Source: Nitrospira sp.
GTDB taxonomy: Bacteria > Nitrospirota > Nitrospiria > Nitrospirales > Nitrospiraceae
Length of the DNA stretch: 64,000 bases
Assembly: GCA_020853775.1 (NCBI GenBank)
Contig: JADYYH010000042.1
Span: forward strand, 1 to 64,000
Direction of reading: 5' to 3'
Part shown: in pieces, positions 25,704-34,935 of the stretch
Position numbering within the stretch: the stretch's first letter is position 1
How the letters are laid out: every line of letters starts with the position of its first letter
The notes under the pieces: generated by a model
What the model was told of the DNA's origin: nothing
Seen by the model: only the letters and a program-made list of their open reading frames with translations
Databases searched by the model: none
Made by a program: the position numbers and the translations under genes

Positions 25704-27098
25704 ATGATACGGTCGCAAGCCATGTCACGCACAAAACCCGCTCGTGGTCCCGTCACACCGCTCTTCACGCTCGAAGGCGGTCGCTTGCCGATTATCGCCC
25801 TGGTCGGGCGGCCGAATGTCGGCAAATCAACCCTCTTCAATCGTATTCTCGGCACACGAGCCGCGATCGTCGACGATGTGCCCGGCGTGACGAGAGATCG
25901 CAACTATGCCGATACCACCTATCGCAATCGCCATTTCAGGCTAGTCGATACCGGCGGACTCGATCCCACGGCCCATGAGGGCATGTTGTCGTTGATCCGG
26001 CAACAATCCCAACTCGCCATCGCGGAAGCCGACATTCTGGTTCTGGTCCTCGACGCTCGCGCCGGGCTCACGCCGCCCGATGAAGAGGTGGTCGCGACAT
26101 TGCGCGGCTCCGACAAGCCGGTATTTTATGTGATCAACAAGGTCGATACACCAAAGGCCGATCCACTCGTCGCCGATTTCTATCGCCTGGGACAGGAGCA
26201 CCTGTATCCCCTCTCAGCCGAACATGGCATCGGCGTGGCCGAATTACTCGACGACCTGTTTCCCCATATGGTCGACCCGCCGGGCGAAGAAACACCGACG
26301 GAAATCCCCCGCATCGCCATCGTCGGGCGTCCAAACGTCGGGAAATCCACGTTGGTCAATTCCGTACTTGGTGAAGCGCGGGTGGTCGTCAGCAACGTGC
26401 CTGGAACGACCCGTGATCCGGTGGACTCGATTGCGACCTTTAAGGATCGGCAATATGTCCTGACCGACACCGCCGGTATCCGCCGACGAGGCCGTGTGGA
26501 GCGAGGGATCGAAGGTTATAGTGTGGCGCGCTCGCTCCGGGCCATCGGCCGGTCGGATGTCGCGGTGCTGCTGCTCGACGCGGAAGAAGGCGTGACGGAG
26601 CAGGACACGAAGATTGCCGGGCTCATTCTCAAGCAGGGACGCGCCTGCATTCTCGTCGTGAACAAGTGGGACCTCAAGTCCGACGACGTGGATGCTCGAG
26701 AAGCGTACAAGCAGGACCTCGAACGCCGCTTCCCCTTCCTCGCGTGGGCCCCGGTGCTCTTTATCTCGGCACTGGAGCAGGATTTCTTGCGGGGCTTCTT
26801 CGCCTTGATCGATCAGGTCTATTTCTCGTTCTGCAAACGTGTTCCGACCGGCGCGCTGAATCAGTTTTTCCAGGGACTGCTGGAAAAGCACCCATTGCCG
26901 GTTCGGAAGGGAAAACCAGCCAAAGCGAGCAAGTCGGCCTTTATGACGCAAGTGGCGACACATCCACCCGCCTTCGCGTTATTTGTCGGGCACCCCGACA
27001 ACATGACCCCGGCCTATCTTCGCTTTCTCGAGAACCAAATCCGGAAGGAATACCATTTTTCCGGCACGCCCATTCGCTTGATGACCCGCAAAAAATAA
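25704..27098 (+). CDS. der: Ribosome biogenesis GTPase Der (EngA)
   Basis: 464 residues from the ATG at 25704, which has AAGGAAA upstream; a second ATG is at 25722. Two GTPase domains in tandem define Der, each with GRPNVGKST (about 35-43 and 206-214), a DTGG or DTAG switch, and NKVD/NKWD for guanine recognition. A C-terminal KH-like domain follows. Der helps assemble the 50S subunit. An unusual insertion of basic residues (KGKPAKASKSAFMTQV) sits in the KH-like part, in line with other phyla. Confidence 0.96.
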   Translation: MIRSQAMSRTKPARGPVTPLFTLEGGRLPIIALVGRPNVGKSTLFNRILGTRAAIVDDVPGVTRDRNYADTTYRNRHFRLVDTGGLDPTAHEGMLSLIRQQSQLAIAEADILVLVLDARAGLTPPDEEVVATLRGSDKPVFYVINKVDTPKADPLVADFYRLGQEHLYPLSAEHGIGVAELLDDLFPHMVDPPGEETPTEIPRIAIVGRPNVGKSTLVNSVLGEARVVVSNVPGTTRDPVDSIATFKDRQYVLTDTAGIRRRGRVERGIEGYSVARSLRAIGRSDVAVLLLDAEEGVTEQDTKIAGLILKQGRACILVVNKWDLKSDDVDAREAYKQDLERRFPFLAWAPVLFISALEQDFLRGFFALIDQVYFSFCKRVPTGALNQFFQGLLEKHPLPVRKGKPAKASKSAFMTQVATHPPAFALFVGHPDNMTPAYLRFLENQIRKEYHFSGTPIRLMTRKK

Positions 27099-27316
27099 CG
27101 CGCGGAAAGGCAGCCGCTCATCCCGTTTCAGAATAGCCTCCTTCGACATCACGAAGGCCTTTCAACTTGACTCATGTCCACCAGCATGTTATTCGCTCAG
27201 GAGACGGTGTACGCCACGCACGATCCGGCAGAAACGGCTGCTCACGAGAGACGGCCGGTTTCTCCCCCGCTCAATCGGCGTGAAACCACTCCATACAGCA
27301 CCATTCGATACACATT

Positions 27317-28375
27317 ATGGTAATCTTCGTGAATTCCGACCAACGATTCCGATTCATATCGTTTTCTTTGAGTGCCCTGCTCTGTGTGAGCGGCCTGCCC
27401 GCAACAGGTTGGGCCGAAACCGCCGCCCCGCTCATCGAACCGCCCCCGCTGGCTGAACCGGCCGACCCGGTGGAACCCGAGGCGATTCCGGTTGAGCCCG
27501 AGGCAATTCCAGTTGAGCCGGAACCGACCCAGACGATCGCCACCGCGCCCGTTTCTCCCTCCGTGCAAGTGTCCGGTTCGATCTGGAGATCCAAGCCGGG
27601 AATCGTCTTTCTGCAGACACCGATCGGTCCCCTCTCGCTGAGTTCCAAAACGACGCTGCGCGACGTCAAGAACTCGCAAAAGATTACGCTCTGGGTGCAT
27701 GGCACCACCACGGTGATTGATATCCGCGAGAGGGGAGCCGACAAACTGGTGCATCGGTATGTGACGGCCATGCCCAATTTCACCTCCCCCGAGAAACAGA
27801 CCGTCGCCCTCTGGACGCCGGACGGCGAACGATCCTTCGCGCTCGGCGGGCTGGCCGCGAAAATCGCCGGGCGCTCGGACGAGCAGCCCTTTACCATCGA
27901 AGTCGATGGAAGCGGCACGGTGCGCGGCCTGCATGACGTGCAATACGATCTGCAAGTGAATCAGGTTCCGCGTACGCCGTCCTCGGTGCACCTCCTCCTG
28001 AACGGCACGGTCTCGAAACTGAAGTCGAACTATGTGTTTCTGAAAACGCCCCTGGGCATCGTCACCGTGAGCGGGAAAACCGGCGTCCGTAACGCCAAAG
28101 TCGGGCAGGAGATGTCCGTGTGGGTGCAGGATCGGCACGTGGCGATCGACCTGTATCAAGACGGGGTGTCCACTCCATCCCGCCGCTTCCTCTCCGGCCC
28201 GCTGACCTATGCGCCGGAAGGGCAAAGCGCATTGATCATGCAAAGTCCGGAGGGCGCGCAATCCATCCCTCTCGCGCAACGGCCGGCGGCCCTCTCGGCA
28301 CTGAAGGAAGGCTTGCCGATCACCGTCGAGCTGGGTCGGCAGGGTGAATTGGTCGACGTCCGGCGTGTCAATTAG
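27317..28375 (+). CDS. Exported protein with an internal domain duplication
   Basis: 352 residues. A signal peptide ends near ATGWAE, followed by a Pro/Glu-rich linker with three VEPEAIP-like repeats. Two homologous modules follow. The first (about 80-140) has GSIWRSKPGIVFLQTPIGPL...TLWVHGTTTVIDI; the second (about 220-280) has GTVSKLKSNYVFLKTPLGIV...SVWVQDRHVAIDL. Each pair shares FL(Q/K)TP(I/L)G, a Ser-Lys-Thr turn and VxVxDxH/T-type strands, suggesting a small beta-barrel (OB- or SH3-like). I know no family for it. It probably acts in the periplasm or on the outer membrane. The gap before it (27099-27316) contains only a short CCTTCG/CGAAGG hairpin after der. Confidence 0.75.
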   Translation: MVIFVNSDQRFRFISFSLSALLCVSGLPATGWAETAAPLIEPPPLAEPADPVEPEAIPVEPEAIPVEPEPTQTIATAPVSPSVQVSGSIWRSKPGIVFLQTPIGPLSLSSKTTLRDVKNSQKITLWVHGTTTVIDIRERGADKLVHRYVTAMPNFTSPEKQTVALWTPDGERSFALGGLAAKIAGRSDEQPFTIEVDGSGTVRGLHDVQYDLQVNQVPRTPSSVHLLLNGTVSKLKSNYVFLKTPLGIVTVSGKTGVRNAKVGQEMSVWVQDRHVAIDLYQDGVSTPSRRFLSGPLTYAPEGQSALIMQSPEGAQSIPLAQRPAALSALKEGLPITVELGRQGELVDVRRVN

Positions 28376-28413
28376 CGGTTCGCCGGCGACAGCGGTCGCG
28401 CCGACTTGCTCGC

Positions 28414-28443
28414 TTGACAGTCTCTGAACGCCACCCGTAGACT
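28414..28443 (+). promoter_or_regulatory. Predicted sigma-70-type promoter of the second ECF operon
   Basis: TTGACA (28414-28419) and TAGACT (28438-28443) are 18 bases apart. The ATG at 28455 is only 12 bases beyond the -10 box, so the message would start with a leader of about five bases and no ribosome-binding site. Confidence 0.4.
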
Positions 28444-28454
28444 CCCTTCCGCGT

Positions 28455-29087
28455 ATGGCATCACGGAAGAAAAGTCCGCCGGCCTCCCCTGATGGACACG
28501 GCCTGTCCCCCTCTGTATCCCCTCCATTCGATCAGCTGTATCGAGACCATGTCGACGTCATGTATCGATTTGCCTATCGGCTGTGCGGCGAAGCCGAAGC
28601 GGCCAAAGACCTGGTCCAGGAAACATTTCTCAACGCCTATCGCGCCTACGACCGCTTTCGCGGGGATGCGCGGGTGTCGACCTGGCTGTATGCCATCGCG
28701 TCCCATGCCTGCCAGCGCATGCGGCGAAAGCGAAAAGGCGAGCCGGAGCGCGAGTTGTCCCTCACCGAATTCGTGCCGACCTCGGAAGGCGAGTTTGCGC
28801 TGCAGATACCGATGGAGGGACTGAGCCCTCAGGAAGCCCTCGAAAACAAGGAACTACGGGAAATCTTAGACCGGGCCATCGCCAAATTGCCGCGGAAATA
28901 CCGGATGGTCCTCGTCCTGCGCGACATGGAAGGGTTGAGCGCCAAAGAAGTCGGAGACATTCTCGGACTGAGCGAGCGCGCCATCAAATCCAGACTGCAT
29001 CGAGCTCGCCTGTTTGTCAGGAAAGAAATCAGCGGGAAAGGGGTCGCCGAAGAATTTCACCGCGACGTTGCCACTGTGGATCGATAG
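28455..29087 (+). CDS. ECF-type RNA polymerase sigma factor
   Basis: 210 residues. Region 2: FDQLYRDHVDVMYRFAYRLC, then EAAKDLVQETFLNAYRAYDR and the -10 recognition segment STWLYAIASHACQRMRRKRK. Region 4: LPRKYRMVLVLRDMEGLSAK, then EVGDILGLSERAIKSRLHRA with the helix-turn-helix. It is RpoE-like. The next gene encodes a zinc-binding anti-sigma factor and the third a cytochrome c, so the regulon may concern envelope or redox stress. The start is not supported by a ribosome-binding site, but the promoter position argues for a nearly leaderless message. Confidence 0.93.
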   Translation: MASRKKSPPASPDGHGLSPSVSPPFDQLYRDHVDVMYRFAYRLCGEAEAAKDLVQETFLNAYRAYDRFRGDARVSTWLYAIASHACQRMRRKRKGEPERELSLTEFVPTSEGEFALQIPMEGLSPQEALENKELREILDRAIAKLPRKYRMVLVLRDMEGLSAKEVGDILGLSERAIKSRLHRARLFVRKEISGKGVAEEFHRDVATVDR

Positions 29088-29110
29088 TTTGGTATAGTCA
29101 AAGAAGCAGT

Positions 29111-29416
29111 ATGACCATGGCAGACCGTGTACGCACATATCCAGGCACCCGCAAGCCCACCCCGCATCAGGGGCATCGGAAACGGAATTGCCTCAAAATC
29201 CTCGAACGTCTCTCGGCCTATCTGGACGACGAGTTGTCCGGCGAGATCTGCAAAGAAATTCGCGCGCACCTCGGCGATTGTCCGAACTGCGAAATATTCC
29301 TCGATTCCCTTCGCCAAACCGTTCGGCTCTGCCAGCATCGGCCCTCCCCATCCCTCTCAGAACAAGATCGTGCCACCCTTCGACGCCAGATCTTAAAGGC
29401 CGCGGCGACGGTGTAG
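29111..29416 (+). CDS. Zinc-binding anti-sigma factor (zf-HC2 type)
   Basis: 101 residues from the ATG at 29111. The ZAS-type anti-sigma domain is seen in ILERLSAYLDDELSGEICKE and HLGDCPNC (HxxxCxxC, about residues 56-63). A basic N-terminus (GTRKPTPHQGHRKRN) precedes it, and no membrane helix is present. It is therefore a soluble anti-sigma factor that should bind the sigma factor encoded 23 bases upstream, with release by oxidation or zinc loss. The long reading frame from 28583 that contains it is an artefact of the sigma gene read in another frame. Confidence 0.85.
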   Translation: MTMADRVRTYPGTRKPTPHQGHRKRNCLKILERLSAYLDDELSGEICKEIRAHLGDCPNCEIFLDSLRQTVRLCQHRPSPSLSEQDRATLRRQILKAAATV

Positions 29417-29422
29417 CCCCCC

Positions 29423-29908
29423 GTGATGCGTCAGACGCCCATCACGGCTGTGCATGAGCCGTCGGCAGCTGATTCCCCGACACATCCGTCCCGCGCACAG
29501 GTCCAGTCGGCCTCGCGGTTGCTTCGCGCAGGTGCCCACTGCCTGTTACTCATCATCCTGCTGCTCTGTGGCGGCACCGCCGTCCTGTTCGCCCAACCCG
29601 CTGACGGCCTGCAGCGCGGCCAGACGCTCTATCGGGAACATTGTATGGATTGCCATGGCACCACCGGCAAGGGCGACGGCCCCAAGGCTCCATTTCTGTC
29701 GCCACGCCCGGGGAATCTCATTTCCGCCGCCACCTCCGCCAAGACGGATACGGAACTGCTCCGGACCATTGCTCAAGGCAAGCCCCGCACCGCCATGCCC
29801 GGCTGGAAGGATGCGCTCCCCGATGAAGACCAACAAGCCGTGCTTCAATACATTCGCTCCCTGATTCAATTTTCCCGCTCTCCGGCCGCTCCGCCCCCGG
29901 TCCCCTAA
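29423..29908 (+). CDS. Membrane-anchored or exported cytochrome c
   Basis: 161 residues beginning at a GTG with an ATG next. A hydrophobic stretch (LLRAGAHCLLLIILLLCGGT) serves as signal or anchor. Heme is attached at HCMDCHG (CxxCH), and the distal Met ligand is in KPRTAMPGWKD. The size and the YREHCMDCHGTTGKGDGPKA pattern are those of small class I cytochromes c that carry electrons between periplasmic oxidoreductases. It lies seven bases after the anti-sigma gene, so it belongs to the same operon, an uncommon link. The electron partners are unknown. Confidence 0.88.
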   Translation: MMRQTPITAVHEPSAADSPTHPSRAQVQSASRLLRAGAHCLLLIILLLCGGTAVLFAQPADGLQRGQTLYREHCMDCHGTTGKGDGPKAPFLSPRPGNLISAATSAKTDTELLRTIAQGKPRTAMPGWKDALPDEDQQAVLQYIRSLIQFSRSPAAPPPVP

Positions 29909-29996
29909 ACTCCTTCTATCCAAGCGGGACCTCTTTCGTCTGAAAAGAGCCGCGTGATAGAGTGACCTTCTTTTATCCTCATCGGAGGTCCTTCGT

Positions 29997-31706
29997 ATGA
30001 TCCGCGGGAACCTGTTCCATACACGACAGACCATTGCCATCCTCAGCCTGGCGCTGGTACTCGGCTCCTGGGCTGGAATCGCTGAATCCGCACCGGCCGT
30101 GGGCGGAAAGGGACATGCCAAAACCGGCGCCCCCAAAACCACACCGGCTATACAAACGGCCATACGGTATGCTGAAGCGCTCTCGCAGGGCGATCGCGTC
30201 ACCGCCGGGCAATTGGACTTTGCCTGCCAGTACCGGCATCTCACCGCTTCACCGACCAAGGTCAAACAATTCGCGCCGAAGGATGATCCGTCCTACGATG
30301 CGTGCTGGCAGAGCCTGACCGACGCCTATGCCCCCATGCTCACCAGATCGGATATTGCCATGGATGTGATCTGGCCAAGCGCCGGGCCGCTGCTGTTCTT
30401 CGGCGATGACCTGCCCAGAGCGCCGGCCTCTGCCTTCGTGGCAGACGCGGTGGGGATTGCACCGCCGGGCAGCGGACTTCATGTCACCACCTTGAATAGC
30501 CGCACGATCCCGTCGGGGTCCTTCAAACTGGCGCGCACCGGCAAAGTCCTGGCGGCTCCGACCACCCTGGTCCAATTGTCTGTGCGATATCAGGATCCGC
30601 TGACCTCGCCCGTGACCTATGCCGCGGGCAATGTGAAATGGACCAATACGATCAAGAAGCCGCGGCGAGCGTTGAAATCCGTCACCCTGCAGTGGGTCGT
30701 CTTCAGCGGGCTGAAGCAACATGGCTTTCCGGGAGACACGGCGGTGTTCAATCTGCCGGTCCCCTCACAGCCGGAAGCTCCCGGCATGATGGCAGAAAAA
30801 ATTCCCTTCACGACCGAAACCAGCCGCGCGCTGCCTGATTCTTTGGCCTGGTGGGGACCCGACGACCAGCCGGGCGTGTTGACTGCGGCAGCGGCACGGG
30901 CAGCCATTTTTCCAGACCTGCGCGACCGCGTCGCGTTGCTGAACCGTGTGTTGATCATCGACCCCAAACAGCCCGATGCCCTCACGGTGCTGACTCGCCA
31001 TCTCTACAGCGTGCTCCTGCGAGAGGCGAGGAGCAACCATCAGGTATCGGTCAAAGACCCGGCCCTCGGTATTGTGCTGGATGAATTTTACTGGAACATC
31101 TATGCGCAGGGGGCCCGCCTGGATCTCTCCAACGGCATGGAAATGGGCGGCCTCTCCCAACCCACGCCGGCAGACTGGCTCTATCGCCTGATTCCGGCTC
31201 TCCAAACCCTGGCCGAAATCCGACCGGAGCAGCTCGACAACCGGTTTCGGCTGGGCGTCGCCTATCGGTGGAACAACGATCAGATTCCGATGGTCGAAAC
31301 CTTTGAAGCCCTGGTCAAAGATATTCCTGAGCACCGCAGAACACCCAAGGCCGAAGCCCTGCTTCAACTCGCCTGGTCTCGCATCAACAAGGTGTCCTGG
31401 AACCGCATTTTGCATGACACGGAAACGCCCCGAGCCTACGCCAATGCCGAAGCCTCACTGGCACTCGCCGAACTTCCCCTCGACAAGTTCCTCGCAGAAT
31501 ATGCCATGGCCTATACCATGATCTTTCTGCCCGACTATGGGGACAAGGCGAAAATGCTCCACCACCTCACCGAAGCGAAACGCTGGTTCGATGAAGTGCC
31601 GGGGAAAACCGATGAGGCTTGGCGCTACTTCCTCCATACCGGCCTGCTCAAAGCGGTGCTGGATGCTGACCCGATCTTTGCGCCCATCCTGGCGACGGCT
31701 CCCTAG
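29997..31706 (+). CDS. Large periplasmic protein of unknown function
   Basis: 569 residues with a signal peptide (LSLALVLGSWAGIAESAPAV) and a good CGGAGG site before the ATG. The mature protein is soluble. The first half is beta-rich (LARTGKVLAAPTTLVQLSVR, RALKSVTLQWVVFSGLKQHG) and the second half is helical and repeat-like (LRDRVALLNRVLIIDPKQPD, YRLIPALQTLAEIRPEQLDN), reminiscent of TPR or Sel1-type solenoids. I recognise no family. It stands alone between the cytochrome and the PEGA lipoprotein. Confidence 0.75.
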   Translation: MIRGNLFHTRQTIAILSLALVLGSWAGIAESAPAVGGKGHAKTGAPKTTPAIQTAIRYAEALSQGDRVTAGQLDFACQYRHLTASPTKVKQFAPKDDPSYDACWQSLTDAYAPMLTRSDIAMDVIWPSAGPLLFFGDDLPRAPASAFVADAVGIAPPGSGLHVTTLNSRTIPSGSFKLARTGKVLAAPTTLVQLSVRYQDPLTSPVTYAAGNVKWTNTIKKPRRALKSVTLQWVVFSGLKQHGFPGDTAVFNLPVPSQPEAPGMMAEKIPFTTETSRALPDSLAWWGPDDQPGVLTAAAARAAIFPDLRDRVALLNRVLIIDPKQPDALTVLTRHLYSVLLREARSNHQVSVKDPALGIVLDEFYWNIYAQGARLDLSNGMEMGGLSQPTPADWLYRLIPALQTLAEIRPEQLDNRFRLGVAYRWNNDQIPMVETFEALVKDIPEHRRTPKAEALLQLAWSRINKVSWNRILHDTETPRAYANAEASLALAELPLDKFLAEYAMAYTMIFLPDYGDKAKMLHHLTEAKRWFDEVPGKTDEAWRYFLHTGLLKAVLDADPIFAPILATAP

Positions 31707-31871
31707 CCAAACCTCACCATGGCAACAGATCGGATGGCGGGAGGGCGCAGGCCCTTCCCCGTCCGCCTGACCACGCCATCTTCCCATAGGCACGCTCGCC
31801 CCTCTCCGTACCTTGTCAACCCGCACAAGCTGTGGTAACGATGGCGCACCACCACTGAACGGGAGCAGCCG

Positions 31872-32297
31872 ATGCCGGACACATCACATCATCGCAACGC
31901 GCACAGACGTGTCGGCATCGCCTTCCTCGCAGTCTGCTACCTGAATCTGACTGCCTGCTCGATCTTTGGCGGGAGTTCGCAATCACTGTCTGTGAATTCG
32001 GAGCCCCCGGGAGCCAATGTCTTGATCAACGGCACCCTGGCCGGCACGACCCCGCTGCAACATCAGGTTTCGCGCCGGGGAGACCTCACGGTTGAAGTGC
32101 AAAAGGCCGGCTACACACCACAAACCAGAGTGACAGGCCGGAAACTCAGCAGCGTCGGCATTGTCGATGTCATCGGAGGTGCGTTGTTCTTGCTGCCGCT
32201 CCTCGGCCTCATTGCGCCAGGCGCCTGGGAGCAGGACCCCGGCATCATCGGCATCACACTCGAACCGGAGTACCCGCAGCCTGCGCAGCCTCAATAA
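31872..32297 (+). CDS. PEGA domain lipoprotein
   Basis: 141 residues. The lipoprotein signal ends at LTACS, after CYLNLTAC. A PEGA domain follows (LSVNSEPPGANVLINGTLAG, TTPLQHQV, DLTVEVQKAGYTPQTR), a small beta-sandwich seen in surface-layer and secreted proteins. A C-terminal hydrophobic stretch (VIGGALFLLPLLGLIAPGAW) could insert in a membrane. It is probably anchored to the outer membrane. GGGAGC precedes the ATG. The next gene is 49 bases downstream. Confidence 0.85.
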   Translation: MPDTSHHRNAHRRVGIAFLAVCYLNLTACSIFGGSSQSLSVNSEPPGANVLINGTLAGTTPLQHQVSRRGDLTVEVQKAGYTPQTRVTGRKLSSVGIVDVIGGALFLLPLLGLIAPGAWEQDPGIIGITLEPEYPQPAQPQ

Positions 32298-32346
32298 CCT
32301 CCGGGCTGACGAGCGCTGCAGGATCAGACCGTAAGGAAAAGAAACT

Positions 32347-33393
32347 ATGATGGATGTCAAAGGTTACGCCGCCCGTACCGCGAAATCCCGACTCGCTCCC
32401 TTCACGTTTTCACGCCGCGACGTGGGCCGGCAGGATGTGCTCATTGCCATCCGCTACTGCGGTATTTGTCATTCTGACGTGCATCAGGCACGGGATGAAT
32501 GGGGTGGGTCGATGTTCCCGATGGTGCCCGGACATGAAATCGTGGGCGTCGTCGAACGGGTCGGCGCCTCAGTGAAGCAATTCAAGGTCGGCCAAATGGT
32601 TGGCGTGGGATGTTTCGTCGATTCCTGCCGGACCTGCCCGCAATGCAAAAAAGGCGAAGAGCAGTACTGCGAAGGCCATATCAGCTTTACCTACAACGGA
32701 AAGGAGCGGGACGGCGTCACCCCGACCTATGGCGGGTACTCCACCAAAGTGGTCGTCGATCAACGCTATGTGCTTCGTATCCCCAAGCAGTTGCGTCCCG
32801 AGGAAGCGGCACCGCTTCTCTGCGCCGGCATTACGACGTACTCACCATTACACCACTGGGGCGTGGGCAAGACCCATCGCCTGGCGGTGGTCGGCCTGGG
32901 AGGACTGGGGCATATGGCCGTCAAAATCGGAAAAGCCCTGGGCGCTCACGTGACCGTGCTGAGTCATTCCGACAAAAAGCGGCGCGATGCAAAACGATTG
33001 GGCGCCAAAGAATTTTACAAGACGTCCGATCCCAAAACCTTCACCACGCTGGCCAAACACTTCGACTTCATTCTGGACACCGTCTCGGCGCCCCATGACC
33101 TGGATGCCCAACTGGAATTGCTCAAAACCGACGGCACGATGATTCTCGTCGGCGTGCCGGACAAACCGGCGCAACTGGGGGCCTTTCCCTTGATTCTCAA
33201 ACGGCGGAGACTGGTGGGCTCATTGATCGGCGGCATTCAGGAAACGCAGGAGATGTTGGACTTCTGCGCGAAGCACCGATGCGGCGCCGACGTGGAAGTC
33301 ATCCCGATTCAGAAGGTGAATGAGGCCTACGATCGCCTCGTTCGCGGCGACGTGCGGTACCGCTTCGTCATCGACATGCATTCGCTACAATAA
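32347..33393 (+). CDS. Zinc-dependent NAD(P) alcohol dehydrogenase (CAD/YahK type)
   Basis: 348 residues of the medium-chain dehydrogenase family. Catalytic zinc ligands lie in CGICHSDVH and PGHEIVG, and the structural zinc uses CRTCPQCKKGEEQYC. The Rossmann motif is VVGLGGLGHMAVKI. The pattern HSDVHQARDEWG...FPMVPGHE groups it with cinnamyl alcohol dehydrogenase-like aldehyde reductases such as YahK/AdhC, which use NADPH and broad aldehydes. The likely role is aldehyde detoxification. AAGGA precedes two ATG codons. Confidence 0.93.
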   Translation: MMDVKGYAARTAKSRLAPFTFSRRDVGRQDVLIAIRYCGICHSDVHQARDEWGGSMFPMVPGHEIVGVVERVGASVKQFKVGQMVGVGCFVDSCRTCPQCKKGEEQYCEGHISFTYNGKERDGVTPTYGGYSTKVVVDQRYVLRIPKQLRPEEAAPLLCAGITTYSPLHHWGVGKTHRLAVVGLGGLGHMAVKIGKALGAHVTVLSHSDKKRRDAKRLGAKEFYKTSDPKTFTTLAKHFDFILDTVSAPHDLDAQLELLKTDGTMILVGVPDKPAQLGAFPLILKRRRLVGSLIGGIQETQEMLDFCAKHRCGADVEVIPIQKVNEAYDRLVRGDVRYRFVIDMHSLQ

Positions 33394-33399
33394 GGCCCT

Positions 33400-33413
33400 G
33401 CCGGCGCGCCGGC
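33400..33413. other. GC palindrome between convergent genes
   Basis: GCCGGCGCGCCGGC is a perfect 14-base palindrome lying between the stops of the alcohol dehydrogenase gene and the M20 peptidase gene, which converge. It could act as a two-way terminator, but no T-run follows on either strand, so this is tentative. Confidence 0.3.
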
Positions 33414-34777
33414 TAACGCTGTGCGGCCAACTCTGAAAAATAATGCACGAAGGCCTTGATGCCGCCGGAGGCCTGCCCCCAATCGAAGTACTCATTCGGC
33501 GCATGATACCCGTGCTCGGGGAGGCTGAGTCCCATAAAGAGGATCGGAACTTTCCACGCCTTTTGCATCGTCACCACCGCGCCAATCGAACCGCCTTCGC
33601 GGATAAACGCCGGCTCTTTACCAAATCCGGTCCGGACTGCACGCTTCACGGCCTCAACATACGGCCCGTCGAACACGCCGCGGAATGGATGCAACATGCC
33701 TTCTCGTTCCACCTTCACCGCCGGATTCAACTTCGCAACATAGTTCTTCAACAACGTGAAGATCTTTTCAGGCGTTTGACCCGGCACCAATCGCATACTG
33801 ATTTTGAGTTCGCCATGACCTGGGACGATGGTTTTGACGCCGGGACCATGATAACCGCCGGTCAGCCCATGCACCTCGAACGTCGGCGCGGCCCAAATCC
33901 TCCGCATGACCTCAGCCGGATTGTCCGTGCGCAACGTTTTGAATCCGTACGCCTGCTTAAACTTGCTCACCTGAAATCCCGATTTAAGGAAACTCGCGAT
34001 CTCGGCCTTTGTCGGCGGCACGACCTCATCGTAAAAACCGGGGATCTTCACCTTGCCGGTCTTCGCATCGACACAGGCATGGACGATCTCCATCAACTCC
34101 ACGAGCGGGTTCCGAGCCGCCCCACCAGTCACGCCGGAATGGGCATCCTTGGTTCCGGTTCGTAACACCAGCCGTGCACCGAGCAACCCCCGCAACCCGT
34201 AGGGCATCGCGGGTTGATTCTTCGAGAGCCAGATCGTGTCCGAAATCACCACGGAGTCCGGACGCGGAATCGCCGCCCGATTCTTGATCGCGGAGGCAAA
34301 ACTCGGGCTTCCGTTTTCCTCTTCCAGTTCCCAAAGAAAACGCACATTGATCGGCACCCCCTGATCGATCGCATAGCGCGCGGCGAAGAGGGCCGCGAGG
34401 GCCGGCCCCTTGTCGTCTGTCGCCCCACGCCCACGATAGATGCCATTCTCATTCTGAAAGGCGAAGGGAGACTGCTTCCATTCCGGTTCCTGCGCCGGCT
34501 GAACATCCATGTGATTGTAGACCGTCACGGTGGGATAGTGCGGATCGACCGTCCAGCCGCCTGACACGACCGGATACCCCGGCGTTTCGACGATATGCGC
34601 TTCCGCGCCGGCCTCCCGCAAATAGTGCGCCGCGAGTTCGGCCATGCGCCGCACGTCGGGCGCGTGCCGGGGATCCATGCTGATGGACGGAATTTCGACC
34701 GCCTGCCCGAGCATATCTTCATACTGCGGGCGGATATCCTGTATGTACGTCCCTATCTGCTTGTGCACGTCGCTCAT
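33413..34777 (-). CDS. M20/M25/M40 family metallopeptidase
   Basis: 454 residues from the ATG at 34777, which has AAGGAG upstream; an in-frame extension to 34870 is rejected. Di-zinc ligands are seen in VTVYNHMDVQPAQEPEW, RGATDDKGPALA and LEEENGSPSFASAI, with SDTIWLSKNQPAM and the dimerisation insert (TKDAHSGVTGGAARNPLVEL). The C-terminal VPILFMGLSLPEHGYHAPNE carries the last histidine. The pattern is that of dipeptidase and carboxypeptidase-like enzymes that act on short peptides in the cytoplasm. Confidence 0.92.
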   Translation of the reverse strand: MSDVHKQIGTYIQDIRPQYEDMLGQAVEIPSISMDPRHAPDVRRMAELAAHYLREAGAEAHIVETPGYPVVSGGWTVDPHYPTVTVYNHMDVQPAQEPEWKQSPFAFQNENGIYRGRGATDDKGPALAALFAARYAIDQGVPINVRFLWELEEENGSPSFASAIKNRAAIPRPDSVVISDTIWLSKNQPAMPYGLRGLLGARLVLRTGTKDAHSGVTGGAARNPLVELMEIVHACVDAKTGKVKIPGFYDEVVPPTKAEIASFLKSGFQVSKFKQAYGFKTLRTDNPAEVMRRIWAAPTFEVHGLTGGYHGPGVKTIVPGHGELKISMRLVPGQTPEKIFTLLKNYVAKLNPAVKVEREGMLHPFRGVFDGPYVEAVKRAVRTGFGKEPAFIREGGSIGAVVTMQKAWKVPILFMGLSLPEHGYHAPNEYFDWGQASGGIKAFVHYFSELAAQR

Positions 34778-34935
34778 TGCGGCTCCTTCCCGGTCCCAGT
34801 GGCAATTGCCGAATGCCCACACATCTTTTTCTGCGTCACGACTCCCTACGTAGAACTCAACCTCCGTCACGGGCGATTATATCGAGTCAGAACAGGAAAG
34901 CCTATGTTGGCGACGACGGAGAGAAAGCATGTAGA

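Noticed and set aside
27242..28279. A 345-codon minus-strand frame opposite the duplicated-module gene
   Set aside because: The plus strand encodes a signal peptide and two related modules; the minus frame is Arg/His/Gly-rich without any domain.
28583..29416. A 277-codon frame spanning the sigma gene in another frame
   Set aside because: Only its last 101 codons form a real protein (the anti-sigma factor, starting at 29111); the rest overlaps the sigma gene.
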